Of a DNA stretch of 64,000 nucleotides, positions 54,066 to 63,255 are shown one piece after another. The notes under the pieces were generated by a model. It did not search any database. It was not told the origin of the DNA and saw only the letters and a program-made list of their open reading frames with translations. The number at the start of each line of letters is the position of its first letter. Position 1 is the stretch's first letter. Source of the DNA: Sphingobium aromaticiconvertens (GTDB lineage Bacteria; Pseudomonadota; Alphaproteobacteria; Sphingomonadales; Sphingomonadaceae); NCBI RefSeq assembly GCF_037154075.1, contig NZ_JBANRJ010000001.1:1731501-1795500 (forward strand), in the 5' to 3' direction. The translations under genes and the position numbers were made by a program.

Positions 54066-55451
54066 ATGGCAACCGTCCGCGAGCCCGCTACAGGAGAGGA
54101 ACAGTCATCGCTCTCTGCGGCGATCTGGGACGATGCGCGAATGGAAAATCGCGTTGGAATGGTCCTGTGCTTGATTCCGGCGCTCTATCTGGCTGGTGTG
54201 ATGGTATTTGCCGTGGCGAATGCCCGTGCTTTCATGACCGATCTTCCACAATGTCTCCGCTATGTCGTGGTTCCCGGACTCTTATTGTCAGCACTGTTGT
54301 GGGCGGCCTTTCGCGCCAGGGCAGCGTGGCGGTTGCAGATCGGTGGCGTCGCCTGCGGCATTTTGTTCGCCCTGTTTTTGTTCGAGGCTGTTCTTGAATT
54401 TCGCTACCTCCAGATAATTCGCTCGATGGTGGGGACCGAAATTCGTCAGGTAACAAACGCGGACCCTTTCGCCCTTCCGCCCGGGCGCACACTGAGGCAG
54501 CTCAACACCGGAATTGGCACGACCCAACTAAGCGAAGCGGTTCTTGGAGGGGTCCCCGGTTCAAAAGTGGATCTTTGCAAAGCGGGCAACGTGCCGGTGA
54601 AATATCACGCCGACCAATTTGGATTCCGCAATCCGCCCGAGGCGGCGGCCCAGCCGTCGCCCAGGATTTTGATGATCGGCGATTCTTTCGTCGAAGGCAT
54701 TTGTCTTCCCGACGGTCAAGATATTGCCAGTCGAGTGCGTGCGCGGGAAGGTTCAGTACTCAGCTTGGGAAGTCGGGGAGCCGGACCCCTGCTGGAACTG
54801 GCGATGCTTGGGCGATTTGGCCCGGTGCGCCGTCCCGATTGGACCGTCATCATTTTCTACGAAGGCAATGATTGGCAGAATCTTGCGAACGAGTTGCGAA
54901 CGCCATGGCTTGTCGAAGCACTGGGTCCTGCACCGAACTTCGGTTCGTCGACGATAAGGCCTAAAGCGATACAGGCGGCTCGCGCCCAAATCGCGCGCTG
55001 GGACAATGAAGGCCCGGTCGACACGATAGACTTGATCAAACAAGGCAATGTGGCCCGTAATTTTCTGGGGCTGCACCAGAGCTGGGTGAGGCTAGGTTTG
55101 GGTTACCCCAAGAGCGCGCCTGAGATACCTCAATTCGCGCTTGTTTTGCAGCGGGCGCGAACGGTGGCGTCTGGATGGGGCGGTCGCACTGCCATCGTAT
55201 ATTTGCCGCAAAGTACGCGTTTCATGGGACTGCTGCCGAACGGCTTCGCCTATGATTCCATGCGTCGCAAGGTGCTGAAGGCTGCGCAGCATGCCGGCGT
55301 TCCGGTCATCGACATGACTCCACATTTTAAGGCCACGCCGGATCCGATCGCCCTTTATGGTGAAAACCATCTGAGTCCGGCTGGCGCTGACATGGTCGCT
55401 AATGTGCTTTCGGTTGACCTTCGCACTATTGAGCAAGGAAAGGCAGAATGA
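54066..55451 (+). CDS. SGNH/GDSL-type hydrolase with N-terminal membrane helices
   Basis: A 461-residue protein. Three hydrophobic helices lie at about residues 31-51, 64-82 and 91-112. The SGNH fold follows, with block I GDSFVEG (Ser207), an EGND block III and a late GENHLSPAG, whose His is the expected catalytic base. SGNH enzymes act as esterases or acyltransferases on lipids or glycans. The start at 54066 lies 9 bp after the IS1380 end, and Met26 (54141) is an alternative, so the IS may have changed the 5' end. The stop overlaps the next gene. Confidence 0.85.
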   Translation: MATVREPATGEEQSSLSAAIWDDARMENRVGMVLCLIPALYLAGVMVFAVANARAFMTDLPQCLRYVVVPGLLLSALLWAAFRARAAWRLQIGGVACGILFALFLFEAVLEFRYLQIIRSMVGTEIRQVTNADPFALPPGRTLRQLNTGIGTTQLSEAVLGGVPGSKVDLCKAGNVPVKYHADQFGFRNPPEAAAQPSPRILMIGDSFVEGICLPDGQDIASRVRAREGSVLSLGSRGAGPLLELAMLGRFGPVRRPDWTVIIFYEGNDWQNLANELRTPWLVEALGPAPNFGSSTIRPKAIQAARAQIARWDNEGPVDTIDLIKQGNVARNFLGLHQSWVRLGLGYPKSAPEIPQFALVLQRARTVASGWGGRTAIVYLPQSTRFMGLLPNGFAYDSMRRKVLKAAQHAGVPVIDMTPHFKATPDPIALYGENHLSPAGADMVANVLSVDLRTIEQGKAE

Positions 55452-55882
55452 GCCAGGGCGCGCACGAATCTTTTGTCGACCGGTCGGTAATCGCCCTACC
55501 TTCCAACCGAAGGTTCGGCATCATCATTGGCGCGATCCTCATGGCGTTCGGCTGCGTGCGCTGGTTGCTGGGTTGGTCCCAGGAATTGAACCTGATCCTG
55601 TTTGTCGCGGGCGGGGCGCTCCTTATCCTGGGCCTGCTCGCGCCGGCGGTCCTTGCGCCATTAAACTATGGCTGGATGAAGATTGGGCTGATTCTGGGCG
55701 CGATCATCAATCCGCTGGTCATGCTGATCATGTTCCTCGTCGCCTTTCTACCCATTGCGCTGATCATGCGCGCGGTACGACGCGACGCGTTGCAACTGAA
55801 TCCACGAAAGAAGACGGAAAGCTACTGGAATGAGCGATCCGCCCAGTCTGATGGCGCGGGGGGCCTGACGGATCAATTCTAG
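55448..55882 (+). CDS. SxtJ-family membrane protein
   Basis: A 144-residue protein with two or three hydrophobic helices (about residues 22-40, 48-70 and 75-105), resembling the SxtJ-type small membrane protein found next to carbamoyltransferases. SxtJ is known from the saxitoxin cluster; its function there is not established. Its ATG overlaps the SGNH stop (ATGA), and the DUF5989-type gene follows 14 bases after its stop. The tight spacing implies one protein-coupled unit. Confidence 0.75.
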   Translation: MSQGAHESFVDRSVIALPSNRRFGIIIGAILMAFGCVRWLLGWSQELNLILFVAGGALLILGLLAPAVLAPLNYGWMKIGLILGAIINPLVMLIMFLVAFLPIALIMRAVRRDALQLNPRKKTESYWNERSAQSDGAGGLTDQF

Positions 55883-55896
55883 AGGAGGTAAGTGCT

Positions 55897-56046
55897 GTGG
55901 ACTTTGCTCGCGAACTCCTGCGTTTCCTGATCGCCAGGAAACGGCTGTGGATGCTTCCGCTGTTCGTGATGATTGTGACTTTGGGTGGCCTCCTTGTGCT
56001 CGCTCAAGGCTCCGTCGTCGCACCGTTCATCTATACGCTGTTCTGA
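55897..56046 (+). CDS. Very small DUF5989-type membrane protein (49 aa)
   Basis: A 49-residue frame starting with GTG, preceded by AGGAGG eight bases upstream, an excellent ribosome site. It reads MDFARELLRFLIARKRLWML and then one hydrophobic helix, in the style of small DUF5989-type proteins that accompany SxtJ and carbamoyltransferase genes. It ends four bases before the carbamoyltransferase start. Too short for most gene finders; the site and context make it convincing. Confidence 0.75.
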   Translation: MDFARELLRFLIARKRLWMLPLFVMIVTLGGLLVLAQGSVVAPFIYTLF

Positions 56047-56050
56047 CGCC

Positions 56051-57892
56051 ATGAAAATTTTGGGCATCTCGGCCTTTTATCACGACAGCGCGGCGGCGCT
56101 TGTCGAAAATGGCCATATCATCGCCGCCGCGCAGGAAGAACGGTTCACCCGCATCAAGCATGACGCGGCCTTCCCGGCGGCGGCCGTTCGCTACTGCCTG
56201 GAGGCGGCCGGGTGCGGGATGGAGGGTGTCGATTATGTAGTCTTCTACGAAAAACCCTTCCTGAAATTTGAACGGCTGCTCGAAACCTATCTGGCGGTCG
56301 CCCCGCGAGGGTTCAACTCGTTCCGCCACGCAATGCCGCTGTGGATAAAGGAGAAGCTGTTCCAGAAGCGCACGCTGGCAACCGAACTGCGGAAACTGCC
56401 AGGAGCAAGCGGCTGGAACGGCCGCCTGCTTTTCACCGAGCATCACCAGTCCCATGCCGCGAGCGCCTTCTATCCCTCGCCTTTCGAGAGAGCAGCGGTG
56501 CTCACGATGGATGGTGTCGGAGAATGGTGCACGACCTCGCTTGGGATAGGCAACGGCCGTTCGCTGGAGATCGTCAAGGAGGTGCGTTTCCCGCATTCTC
56601 TCGGTCTGCTCTACAGTGCCTTTACCTATTATACCGGCTTCAGGGTCAATTCCGGAGAGTATAAGTTGATGGGCCTCGCCCCCTATGGCGAACCCAAATA
56701 TGTCCAAACCATTCTCGATCACCTGATCGACCTGCGCGAGGACGGATCTTTTCACCTCGATCAGCAATATTTCAACTATGTGTCGGGCCTGCGGATGACG
56801 TCCCGGCGATTTGCCGACCTGTTCGGCGGTCGGGAGCGCTCGCCCGACGAGCCGCTGACGCAGCATCACATGGATCTTGCCGCGTCGATTCAGAAGGTCA
56901 CTGAGATGGCGGTTGTCCGCCTGGCGCGCGCGGCCCGGAAAGAGACTGGAGAACGAAATCTGTGCCTGTCTGGCGGCGTCGCGCTCAACTGCGTCGCTAA
57001 CGGCGTGCTGCATCGCGAAGGGCTGTTCGAGGGCATCTGGGTACAGCCGGCGGCTGGCGATGCCGGAGGCTCGCTCGGAGCGGCGCTCTACGTCTGGAAC
57101 AAGATGCGGCCAGAGGGTGATGGGGCCGGCAAAGAAGGCGCCGGCGATGCTATGCGTGGCGCCTATCTTGGCCCCGAATATGGGCAGCCGGAAATCGAGC
57201 GTCGGCTGAAAGCGGCTGGGGCTGTGTTTGAAACGCACACGAGCGACGAAATTACGGCCGAAACGGCCGAAGCGCTGGGCGAGGGGAAGGCGATCGGTTG
57301 GATGCAAGGCAGGATGGAGTTTGGTCCCCGCGCGCTAGGTAACAGGTCGATCCTTGGCGACCCACGCTCTGCGACAATGCAGAAACTGCTCAACCTCAAG
57401 GTCAAGTATCGCGAAAGCTTCCGGCCGTTCGCGCCGTCGGTGCTCCGCGAGGATGTGGCGCAATGGTTTCAGTTCGACCGGGACAGTCCCTACATGCTGA
57501 TGTGCGCTGACGTGGTACCCGAGCGCCGTCGACAGATGACCGCGCAAGAAGAGGCGCTGTTTGGCATCGAGAAGCTGAATGTGCCCCGATCGGAAATCCC
57601 CGCAGTTACGCATGTCGACTATTCCGCCCGGCTACAGACAGTCCATCGCGATACCAATCCGCGCTACTGGGAACTGATCAATGCATTCAAGCAGCGCACG
57701 GGCTGCGCGGTGGTTGTGAACACCAGCTTCAATGTCCGTGGCGAGCCGATCGTCGAAAGCCCGGATGACGCATTCCGCTGTTTCATGGGCACTGATATAG
57801 AACGGCTCGTCATAGGCAACTGCATGCTGAAGAAGGAGGAACAGAACCCGGCGTTGGCCCAGGATTACAAACATGCTTTTGCGCCGGACTGA
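56051..57892 (+). CDS. Carbamoyltransferase (NodU/TobZ/CmcH family)
   Basis: A 613-residue enzyme that moves a carbamoyl group from carbamoyl phosphate to a hydroxyl of a small molecule or glycan, through a carbamoyl-adenylate. The N-terminal Kae1-like domain has GISAFYHDSAAAL and the metal-site histidines in TEHHQSHAASAFYP, then MDGVGEW. GGVALNCVAN lies in the middle. The C-terminal part has MEFGPRALGNRSILGDPR and NTSFNVRGEPIVES. I chose the ATG at 56051. The acceptor is unknown. It is in operon with SGNH, SxtJ and DUF5989-type genes. Confidence 0.93.
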   Translation: MKILGISAFYHDSAAALVENGHIIAAAQEERFTRIKHDAAFPAAAVRYCLEAAGCGMEGVDYVVFYEKPFLKFERLLETYLAVAPRGFNSFRHAMPLWIKEKLFQKRTLATELRKLPGASGWNGRLLFTEHHQSHAASAFYPSPFERAAVLTMDGVGEWCTTSLGIGNGRSLEIVKEVRFPHSLGLLYSAFTYYTGFRVNSGEYKLMGLAPYGEPKYVQTILDHLIDLREDGSFHLDQQYFNYVSGLRMTSRRFADLFGGRERSPDEPLTQHHMDLAASIQKVTEMAVVRLARAARKETGERNLCLSGGVALNCVANGVLHREGLFEGIWVQPAAGDAGGSLGAALYVWNKMRPEGDGAGKEGAGDAMRGAYLGPEYGQPEIERRLKAAGAVFETHTSDEITAETAEALGEGKAIGWMQGRMEFGPRALGNRSILGDPRSATMQKLLNLKVKYRESFRPFAPSVLREDVAQWFQFDRDSPYMLMCADVVPERRRQMTAQEEALFGIEKLNVPRSEIPAVTHVDYSARLQTVHRDTNPRYWELINAFKQRTGCAVVVNTSFNVRGEPIVESPDDAFRCFMGTDIERLVIGNCMLKKEEQNPALAQDYKHAFAPD

Positions 57893-58209
57893 TGCTGGTC
57901 ATGACACATATTCTGTCCCCGTCTGACGCTCCACCCGTGATCGAGGTCACGCGCAACCCTGCGGGCATCAGCATGTGTCAGCTCGTTCGCGACGCTTATG
58001 AGGCCAGTCGGGAGAGGCAGATTATCCTCCTGCTCAACGGTGTGACGGTCGAGGAGGTCGACGCTGCGCTTGATCCGATCGTACCGCTTTACTCGCTCGA
58101 CATTCCGGGTGTGAAATATGTGCTGTTCGAGGGCAGGGAAAGGATGGCCGGGATCGAGCAGCCGATGCTGTCAAGCGGAGCGAAATCGGGCTATCTTAAG
58201 CATTCATGA
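57892..58209 (+). CDS. Unrecognised 105-aa protein in the carbamoyltransferase operon
   Basis: A 105-residue soluble protein. Its ATG shares one base with the carbamoyltransferase stop (TGATG); Met4 (57901) is the alternative start. It is acidic, with alternating strands and helices: ISMCQLVRDAYEASRERQII, LLLNGVTVEEVDAALDPIVP, and YVLFEGRERMAGIE at the end. No catalytic pattern or signal is visible. The tight coupling suggests a partner of the carbamoyltransferase. I do not recognise a family. Confidence 0.8.
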   Translation: MLVMTHILSPSDAPPVIEVTRNPAGISMCQLVRDAYEASRERQIILLLNGVTVEEVDAALDPIVPLYSLDIPGVKYVLFEGRERMAGIEQPMLSSGAKSGYLKHS

Positions 58210-58342
58210 TGCGGAGGATGCGCAGGTTCGAAGCCAGTAGGCGCGCTATCTCTTCCCAAAAGCGAACCCGACATATAGGGCTGAAGACTATTCGTAAGCG
58301 GGCCGCCGGGGTTCGTGCGGGGCGCTTTACACAAGAGTGGAT

Positions 58343-59500
58343 ATGCAGTTCAGCCATTTTGACATCGACCTTTTCCTGTCCGACTATTGGCAGAAGAAGC
58401 CGCTGTTGATCAAAAACCCCTGGATGTCCTGGAGCAATCCGCTCGAACCCGATGAACTGGCGGGTATGGCCTGCGAAACAGGCGTCGAGTCGCGGCTGAT
58501 CATGCAGGCGCGCGATGGCGCGAACGATGTGTTGAAGGTTGAGCATGGCCCCTTGGCGGAAACGCGTTTTGGTCAGCTTGGCAAAGCGCCCTGGACGCTG
58601 CTCGTGCAGGCTGTCGATCATGCCGTGCCGGACGTGGCCGCGCTCATCGCGCCCTTTCGCTTCATACCCAATTGGCGGATTGACGATGTGATGGTGAGCT
58701 ACGCCACCGATCAGGGCGGGGTGGGCGCGCATTTCGATCAATATGACGTGTTTTTGATTCAGGGACTTGGCAAGCGCTGCTGGCAGGTTGGCGGGCTGTG
58801 TACTGCTGACACCCCATTGTTGCCGCATGAGGATTTGCGCCTGTTGGACAGTTTTGAGGCCACCAACGAATGGGTTCTTGAACCCGGCGATATTCTCTAC
58901 GTGCCACCGGGCATCGCGCATAACGGGATCGCGGTCGGCGATGACTGCATGACCTATTCGATCGGCTTGCGCGCCCCTTCGCGCAGTGAGTTGATTGAGG
59001 ATTGGTCCGATCATCTGGTTGGCGAGATGCAGGATGACGACCGTTATGGCGATCCGGACCTGCGCGTGCAGGACAATCCGGGCGAAATTTCAGCACAGGC
59101 TCTGGCGGATATGCACGCGATGATTACCGAGGCGGTGCAGGACCGCGACGCCTTTGCGCGCTGGTTCGGGCAATATAACAGCACGCGAAAGAATCCCGAC
59201 ATAGAGTGGGAGCCGGAAGATCCGGTGCAGGTCGAGGACATCAGCGCGTTTCTTGCCTACGATGTGCCGCTGTTCCGCAATTCGGCCAGCCGCTTTTCCT
59301 TCATCCGGCAGTCAGAGGTGACCCTGTTGCTGTTCGTCGATGGTCAATGTTTTGCGTGTTCCGAGGATATGATGGCGTTTGCCGAGCAGCTCTGCGCGCA
59401 AGAGCACATCATAATTGATCCGGAAGTGCCGGGTTCCGTGACGGCCTTGATCGTGACGTTGATCAATCAAGGCAGCGTCGCGTTCGATCAGGAGGATTGA
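58343..59500 (+). CDS. roxA: JmjC-type ribosomal oxygenase (RoxA/YcfD-like)
   Basis: A 385-residue Fe(II)/2-oxoglutarate oxygenase. E. coli YcfD hydroxylates an arginine of ribosomal protein uL16. The N-terminus [11 protein letters not shown] is typical. The iron ligands His130 and Asp132 ([10 protein letters not shown]) and His193 (PPGIAHNGI) are in place, within the double-stranded beta-helix. The C-terminal part holds the dimerisation and winged-helix segments. I chose the ATG at 58343 with AAGAG upstream. It lies 133 bases after the 105-aa gene, possibly in the same transcript. Confidence 0.92.
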   Translation: MQFSHFDIDLFLSDYWQKKPLLIKNPWMSWSNPLEPDELAGMACETGVESRLIMQARDGANDVLKVEHGPLAETRFGQLGKAPWTLLVQAVDHAVPDVAALIAPFRFIPNWRIDDVMVSYATDQGGVGAHFDQYDVFLIQGLGKRCWQVGGLCTADTPLLPHEDLRLLDSFEATNEWVLEPGDILYVPPGIAHNGIAVGDDCMTYSIGLRAPSRSELIEDWSDHLVGEMQDDDRYGDPDLRVQDNPGEISAQALADMHAMITEAVQDRDAFARWFGQYNSTRKNPDIEWEPEDPVQVEDISAFLAYDVPLFRNSASRFSFIRQSEVTLLLFVDGQCFACSEDMMAFAEQLCAQEHIIIDPEVPGSVTALIVTLINQGSVAFDQED

Positions 59501-59502
59501 GC

Positions 59503-60066
59503 GTGGCGCGGTTGATCCTGTTCAACAAACCCTATGGCGTGCTGTGCCAGTTCACCGATGGCAGCGTGGGCGCCGATCGGCAGACTTTGTCGGATTTCAT
59601 CGACGTGCCGGGCGTCTATCCGGCCGGGCGGCTGGATCTCGATAGTGAGGGGCTGCTGCTGCTGACCGACGATGGCAAGTTGCAGGCGCGGATCGCCGAT
59701 CCCCGGTTCAAGATGCCCAAAACCTATCTCGCGCAGGTGGAGGGTGATCCTGATGAAGCAAGCCTGATGTTGCTGAGGCAGGGGGTCCGTTTGAAAGATG
59801 GCCTGACCCGGCCAGCCGAGGTCGAGCGCATCGCCGATCCCGATCTCTGGTCGCGCGATCCGCCGATACGTTTTCGCAAGAGCGTGCCTGACTGTTGGCT
59901 CAAGCTGACGATTCGGGAAGGGCGAAACCGGCAGGTCCGCAGGATGACGGCAGCCGTTGGCCATCCGACATTGCGGTTGGTGCGATGGCGGATCGGCGAC
60001 TGGGCGCTTGAAGGGGTGCAGCCCGGAGAATGGAAAGAGGCGCCCATTATGTCCTTCCTGCGTTAG
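59503..60066 (+). CDS. rluE: 23S rRNA pseudouridine synthase, RluE-like
   Basis: A 187-residue RsuA/RluE-type enzyme. The catalytic aspartate is Asp45 in [15 protein letters not shown]. Other family segments are [14 protein letters not shown] and [20 protein letters not shown]. There is no N-terminal S4 domain, as usual for RluE, which modifies U2457 in E. coli 23S rRNA. The GTG at 59503 has GGAGGA six bases upstream; a TTG at 59497 would lie on it. It follows roxA by two bases. Confidence 0.92.
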   Translation: MARLILFNKPYGVLCQFTDGSVGADRQTLSDFIDVPGVYPAGRLDLDSEGLLLLTDDGKLQARIADPRFKMPKTYLAQVEGDPDEASLMLLRQGVRLKDGLTRPAEVERIADPDLWSRDPPIRFRKSVPDCWLKLTIREGRNRQVRRMTAAVGHPTLRLVRWRIGDWALEGVQPGEWKEAPIMSFLR

Positions 60067-60072
60067 TCAGTC

Positions 60073-60555
60073 TCAGCGGCAGGGCTTGCCTTCATATTGG
60101 CGGCGGTTTGGCACATATTGTTTGCCGTTCCAGCGCAGGACGGGGAAGCAGAATCCGGGGCCGCCGACTTCGATGTCCGGCCATCCCCCTGTTCCCTTGG
60201 TCGCAAGAAAGGTCGGAATGCCCGTTTCGCTCGTTATGCGTTTCCATTTGCCATCCGCTTGCTTGCTGACGAGAGCAAAGCCCGTCCCGGTCATTCCGAA
60301 ACAGGCGGTGCTGCCCTCCGATATTACAGCTTCGGGCAAGCCATCGCCATTGAGGTCGCGAGCGCTATCAATCTGGCCGGGCGTGTAGCTCATCGACCCC
60401 GGATCATCGCAGCTTTTCCATTGCTTGCCGACCAGCTTGAACCCCGCCGCCTGAAAAGCCGCGGTGCGATCAACTGCCGTCAGAGTGGATTGGGCATAGG
60501 CCAGTGGCGGCGCCAGGGACCAGAGGAGAAATGCAATCGCCGCGCGCCCTGTCAT
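60073..60555 (-). CDS. Exported hypothetical protein
   Basis: A 160-residue protein with a good signal peptide (about residues 1-21, MTGRAAIAFLLWSLAPPLAY). It continues with DRTAAFQAAGFKLVGKQWKS and a calcium-site-like DLNGDGLPEAVI. The segment is similar to FG-GAP/EF-hand-type loops. A C-terminal VLRWNGKQYVPNRRQYEGK follows. It is probably periplasmic. I chose the ATG at 60555, because the upstream ATG (60570) adds only charged residues. The function is unknown. It is convergent with rluE. Confidence 0.8.
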   Translation of the reverse strand: MTGRAAIAFLLWSLAPPLAYAQSTLTAVDRTAAFQAAGFKLVGKQWKSCDDPGSMSYTPGQIDSARDLNGDGLPEAVISEGSTACFGMTGTGFALVSKQADGKWKRITSETGIPTFLATKGTGGWPDIEVGGPGFCFPVLRWNGKQYVPNRRQYEGKPCR

Positions 60556-60614
60556 ACAGCCTCCTTCCATCGTTGCGGGAAGTCTATCCGATCGCGGGCA
60601 ATCACACCATCGTC

Positions 60615-61916
60615 CTAACGGGCGGGCAGCACGATGGCACTACAGGGACCAAAGCCGATCGGCACATGGCCATCGGCGGATGCAATGGCGCTCAGGGTCA
60701 ATGCGTCGCCATCCTCCAGAAAACTGCGCGTCTCGCCCGTTGGCAGGGTGAGGGGCGCCTTGCCGCCGCTGCTCAACTCCATCAGGCTGCCAAAGCCCTC
60801 ACGCTCGGGCGTGGAAATGGTGCCGGTGCCCAGCAGGTCGCCGGGGGTAAGGTTGCAGCCGTTGGACGCGTGATGCGCGACGATCTGGTTGACGGTCCAG
60901 TACATGTTGGACGCCGGGCCGCTGCTGAGGCGATGGGGGGGCAGGCCCTGCGCGCGCATGGCGGCGGTAGTGATCGTCACCTCCAGCGTCACGCCCAATG
61001 CGCCATGCGCCTGATCGTCGGGGTCAGTCAGATAGGGGAGGGACGCAGGGTCGCCTTCCGGTCGCGGGGGCTGGGCCTTGCGAAAAGGAGCCATCGCTTC
61101 GGCGGTCACGACCCAGGGGGAGATGGTGGTGTGGAAATTCTTGGCGAGGAAGGGGCCGAGCGGTTGATATTCCCATGCCTGAAAGTCGCGCGCCGACCAG
61201 TCGTTGAGCAGGCAGAAACCGGCAATATGCTCCGCCGCCTCACCGATGGGGATGGGCGTGCCAAGGGCGTTGCCCGGCCCGATCCACACGCCCAGTTCCA
61301 GCTCATAATCCAGCCGCGCGGTGGGTGCGAAAATAGGCGCGTCGGCCTCGGGTGGCTTGCGCTGTCCGCGTGGACGGACCAGCGGCACGCCAGACGGGCG
61401 GATGGACGACGCTCGGCCATGATAGCCGATCGGCACAAATTTATAGTTGGGCAGCAGCGGATTGTCGGGCCGGAACTGGCGGCCGATATTGTTGGCGTGA
61501 TGGATGCCGACATAGAAGTCGGTATAGTCGCCAATGCGCGCGGGCAGATGCAGCGTGCAAGCGGATGCGGCATGGAGATGAGGTTCCACCTCCGGGCGCT
61601 TGGCAGGATCGGACAGCATCGCGCTGATCGCGCGACGCAGCGTCACCCGCTCCTGTCCCGGTAGCGCCATCAGCGCGTTGAGCGCATCCTGACGGCAGGC
61701 GTCGGCCAGCGTTTCGGGAACAAGGCCCGCATCGGCGCAGGCCGACAGGTCGAGGATGGAGTCGCCGATCGCCACGCCAATATGCGCTGCTGTGCCTTCG
61801 CGCGAAAACAGGCCGAAGGGCAGATTCTGGATCGGAAAGTCGCGATGTCCCTGCGCACTGTTGACCCAGCTTGTCCGGGCGGGATCGTGCGTCTCATCGG
61901 TCTGCCACCAGCTCAT
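60615..61916 (-). CDS. fahA: Fumarylacetoacetase
   Basis: A 433-residue hydrolase for the last step of tyrosine breakdown, cutting fumarylacetoacetate to fumarate and acetoacetate. The metal ligands Asp133, Glu205, Glu207 and Asp239 (YELELG and NDWSARD) are present, and His140 (YVGIHH) is the catalytic base. The YHGRASSI segment is typical. The start overlaps the hmgA stop by four bases, so the genes are coupled. Confidence 0.97.
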   Translation of the reverse strand: MSWWQTDETHDPARTSWVNSAQGHRDFPIQNLPFGLFSREGTAAHIGVAIGDSILDLSACADAGLVPETLADACRQDALNALMALPGQERVTLRRAISAMLSDPAKRPEVEPHLHAASACTLHLPARIGDYTDFYVGIHHANNIGRQFRPDNPLLPNYKFVPIGYHGRASSIRPSGVPLVRPRGQRKPPEADAPIFAPTARLDYELELGVWIGPGNALGTPIPIGEAAEHIAGFCLLNDWSARDFQAWEYQPLGPFLAKNFHTTISPWVVTAEAMAPFRKAQPPRPEGDPASLPYLTDPDDQAHGALGVTLEVTITTAAMRAQGLPPHRLSSGPASNMYWTVNQIVAHHASNGCNLTPGDLLGTGTISTPEREGFGSLMELSSGGKAPLTLPTGETRSFLEDGDALTLSAIASADGHVPIGFGPCSAIVLPAR

Positions 61917-63244
61917 GCCTGTTCCATTCCGGGTAATTGTGCTTTTTCAAAGCCGGTCCAGCAGGCGTCATAATCGCGTTGTAACAGCGGCGTGTCCATG
62001 GCCCAGCGGGTGGGACGGAAGGCGTGGCGGCTTTCGAACATGAAGGCCATACTGTCCGTTATCCGCTGGGGCGTCAGGTCCGCCGACACCGCCTTTGCAT
62101 AGCTTTGTGCGTCAGGGCCGTGGCTGGACATGCAATTGTGCAAGCTCGCGCCGCCGGGCGCAAAACCCTCCGCCTTGGCGTCATATTCGCCATGGATCAG
62201 GCCCATAAATTCGCTCATCACATTGCGGTGGAACCAAGGGGGGCGGAATGTATCCTCCGCCACCATCCAGCGCGGCGGGAAGATCACGAAGTCGATATTT
62301 GCGGTGCCATGCGTATCGCTGGGCGAGGTTAGCACGGTGAAGATCGACGGATCGGGATGGTCGAAGCTGACGCTGTTGATCGTATTGAAACGGGTAAGGT
62401 CGTAGCGCATCGGCGCCAGATTGCCGTGCCAGGCGACGACGTCGAACGGGCTGTGGTCCTGCGTTGTCGTCCACAGCCCGGCCATATATTTCTGCACGAT
62501 CTGCGTGGGGCGTTCCACATCCTCGAATGCGGCGACTGTCGCCTTGAAATCGCGGGGGTTGGCAAGGCCGTTGGAGCCGATCGGCCCCAGGTCCGGCAGG
62601 CGAAAGGGCGTACCATAATTCTCGCAGACATAGCCACGCGCTGGTCCATCAATCAGTTCGACCCGAAAACGCATCCCGCGCGGAATGACCGCGACCTGGA
62701 GGGGTGCGACCGGCAACACGCCCAGTTCCGTGACGATCCGCAGCGCGCCTTGCTGCGGGACGACCAGAATCTCCCCGTCGGCGGAGAAAAAGGCGCGATC
62801 GACCATCGATACATTGGCGGCGTAGCCATGAATGCCGCAACCAAATCCCGCGCCGACATCGCCATTGCCCGCATAAGTGACAAGGCTGTCGATGAAATCG
62901 ACCGGATCTTGTGGCAAAAGCAAGGGGTTCCAGCGCAGCCGATTGGGGGAGGAGGGCGCTTTATCGAACGGCCCGGATCGGATCAACGTGTCGTGGCTAT
63001 AGGGCGTGAACGGCGGATGCATCGCGCTTGGCCGCATCCGGTAGAGCCAACTGCGCCGGTTCTCATGCCGGGGCGCGGTGAAGGCCGTGCCCGACAGTTG
63101 CTCGGCATAAAGGCCAAAGGCCACCTTCTGCGGCGAATTGCGTCCGACCGGCAGCGCGCCCGGCACCGCCTCGCTCGCGAAATGGTTGCCGAAGCCCGAT
63201 TGCATCGGCGTCCCCTCGCTCGGCCCGATCGGATCGCTGCCCAT
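61913..63244 (-). CDS. hmgA: Homogentisate 1,2-dioxygenase
   Basis: A 443-residue non-haem iron dioxygenase that opens the homogentisate ring to maleylacetoacetate. The N-terminus [17 protein letters not shown] pattern and the iron ligands (His and Glu in [18 protein letters not shown] and His in [11 protein letters not shown]) match the family. I chose the ATG at 63244, six bases after GGGAG. A second ATG (63247) and a GTG (63259) overlapping the hppD stop are alternatives. It lies between hppD and fahA. Confidence 0.96.
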   Translation of the reverse strand: MGSDPIGPSEGTPMQSGFGNHFASEAVPGALPVGRNSPQKVAFGLYAEQLSGTAFTAPRHENRRSWLYRMRPSAMHPPFTPYSHDTLIRSGPFDKAPSSPNRLRWNPLLLPQDPVDFIDSLVTYAGNGDVGAGFGCGIHGYAANVSMVDRAFFSADGEILVVPQQGALRIVTELGVLPVAPLQVAVIPRGMRFRVELIDGPARGYVCENYGTPFRLPDLGPIGSNGLANPRDFKATVAAFEDVERPTQIVQKYMAGLWTTTQDHSPFDVVAWHGNLAPMRYDLTRFNTINSVSFDHPDPSIFTVLTSPSDTHGTANIDFVIFPPRWMVAEDTFRPPWFHRNVMSEFMGLIHGEYDAKAEGFAPGGASLHNCMSSHGPDAQSYAKAVSADLTPQRITDSMAFMFESRHAFRPTRWAMDTPLLQRDYDACWTGFEKAQLPGMEQA

Positions 63245-63255
63245 CATCCTCTCCC

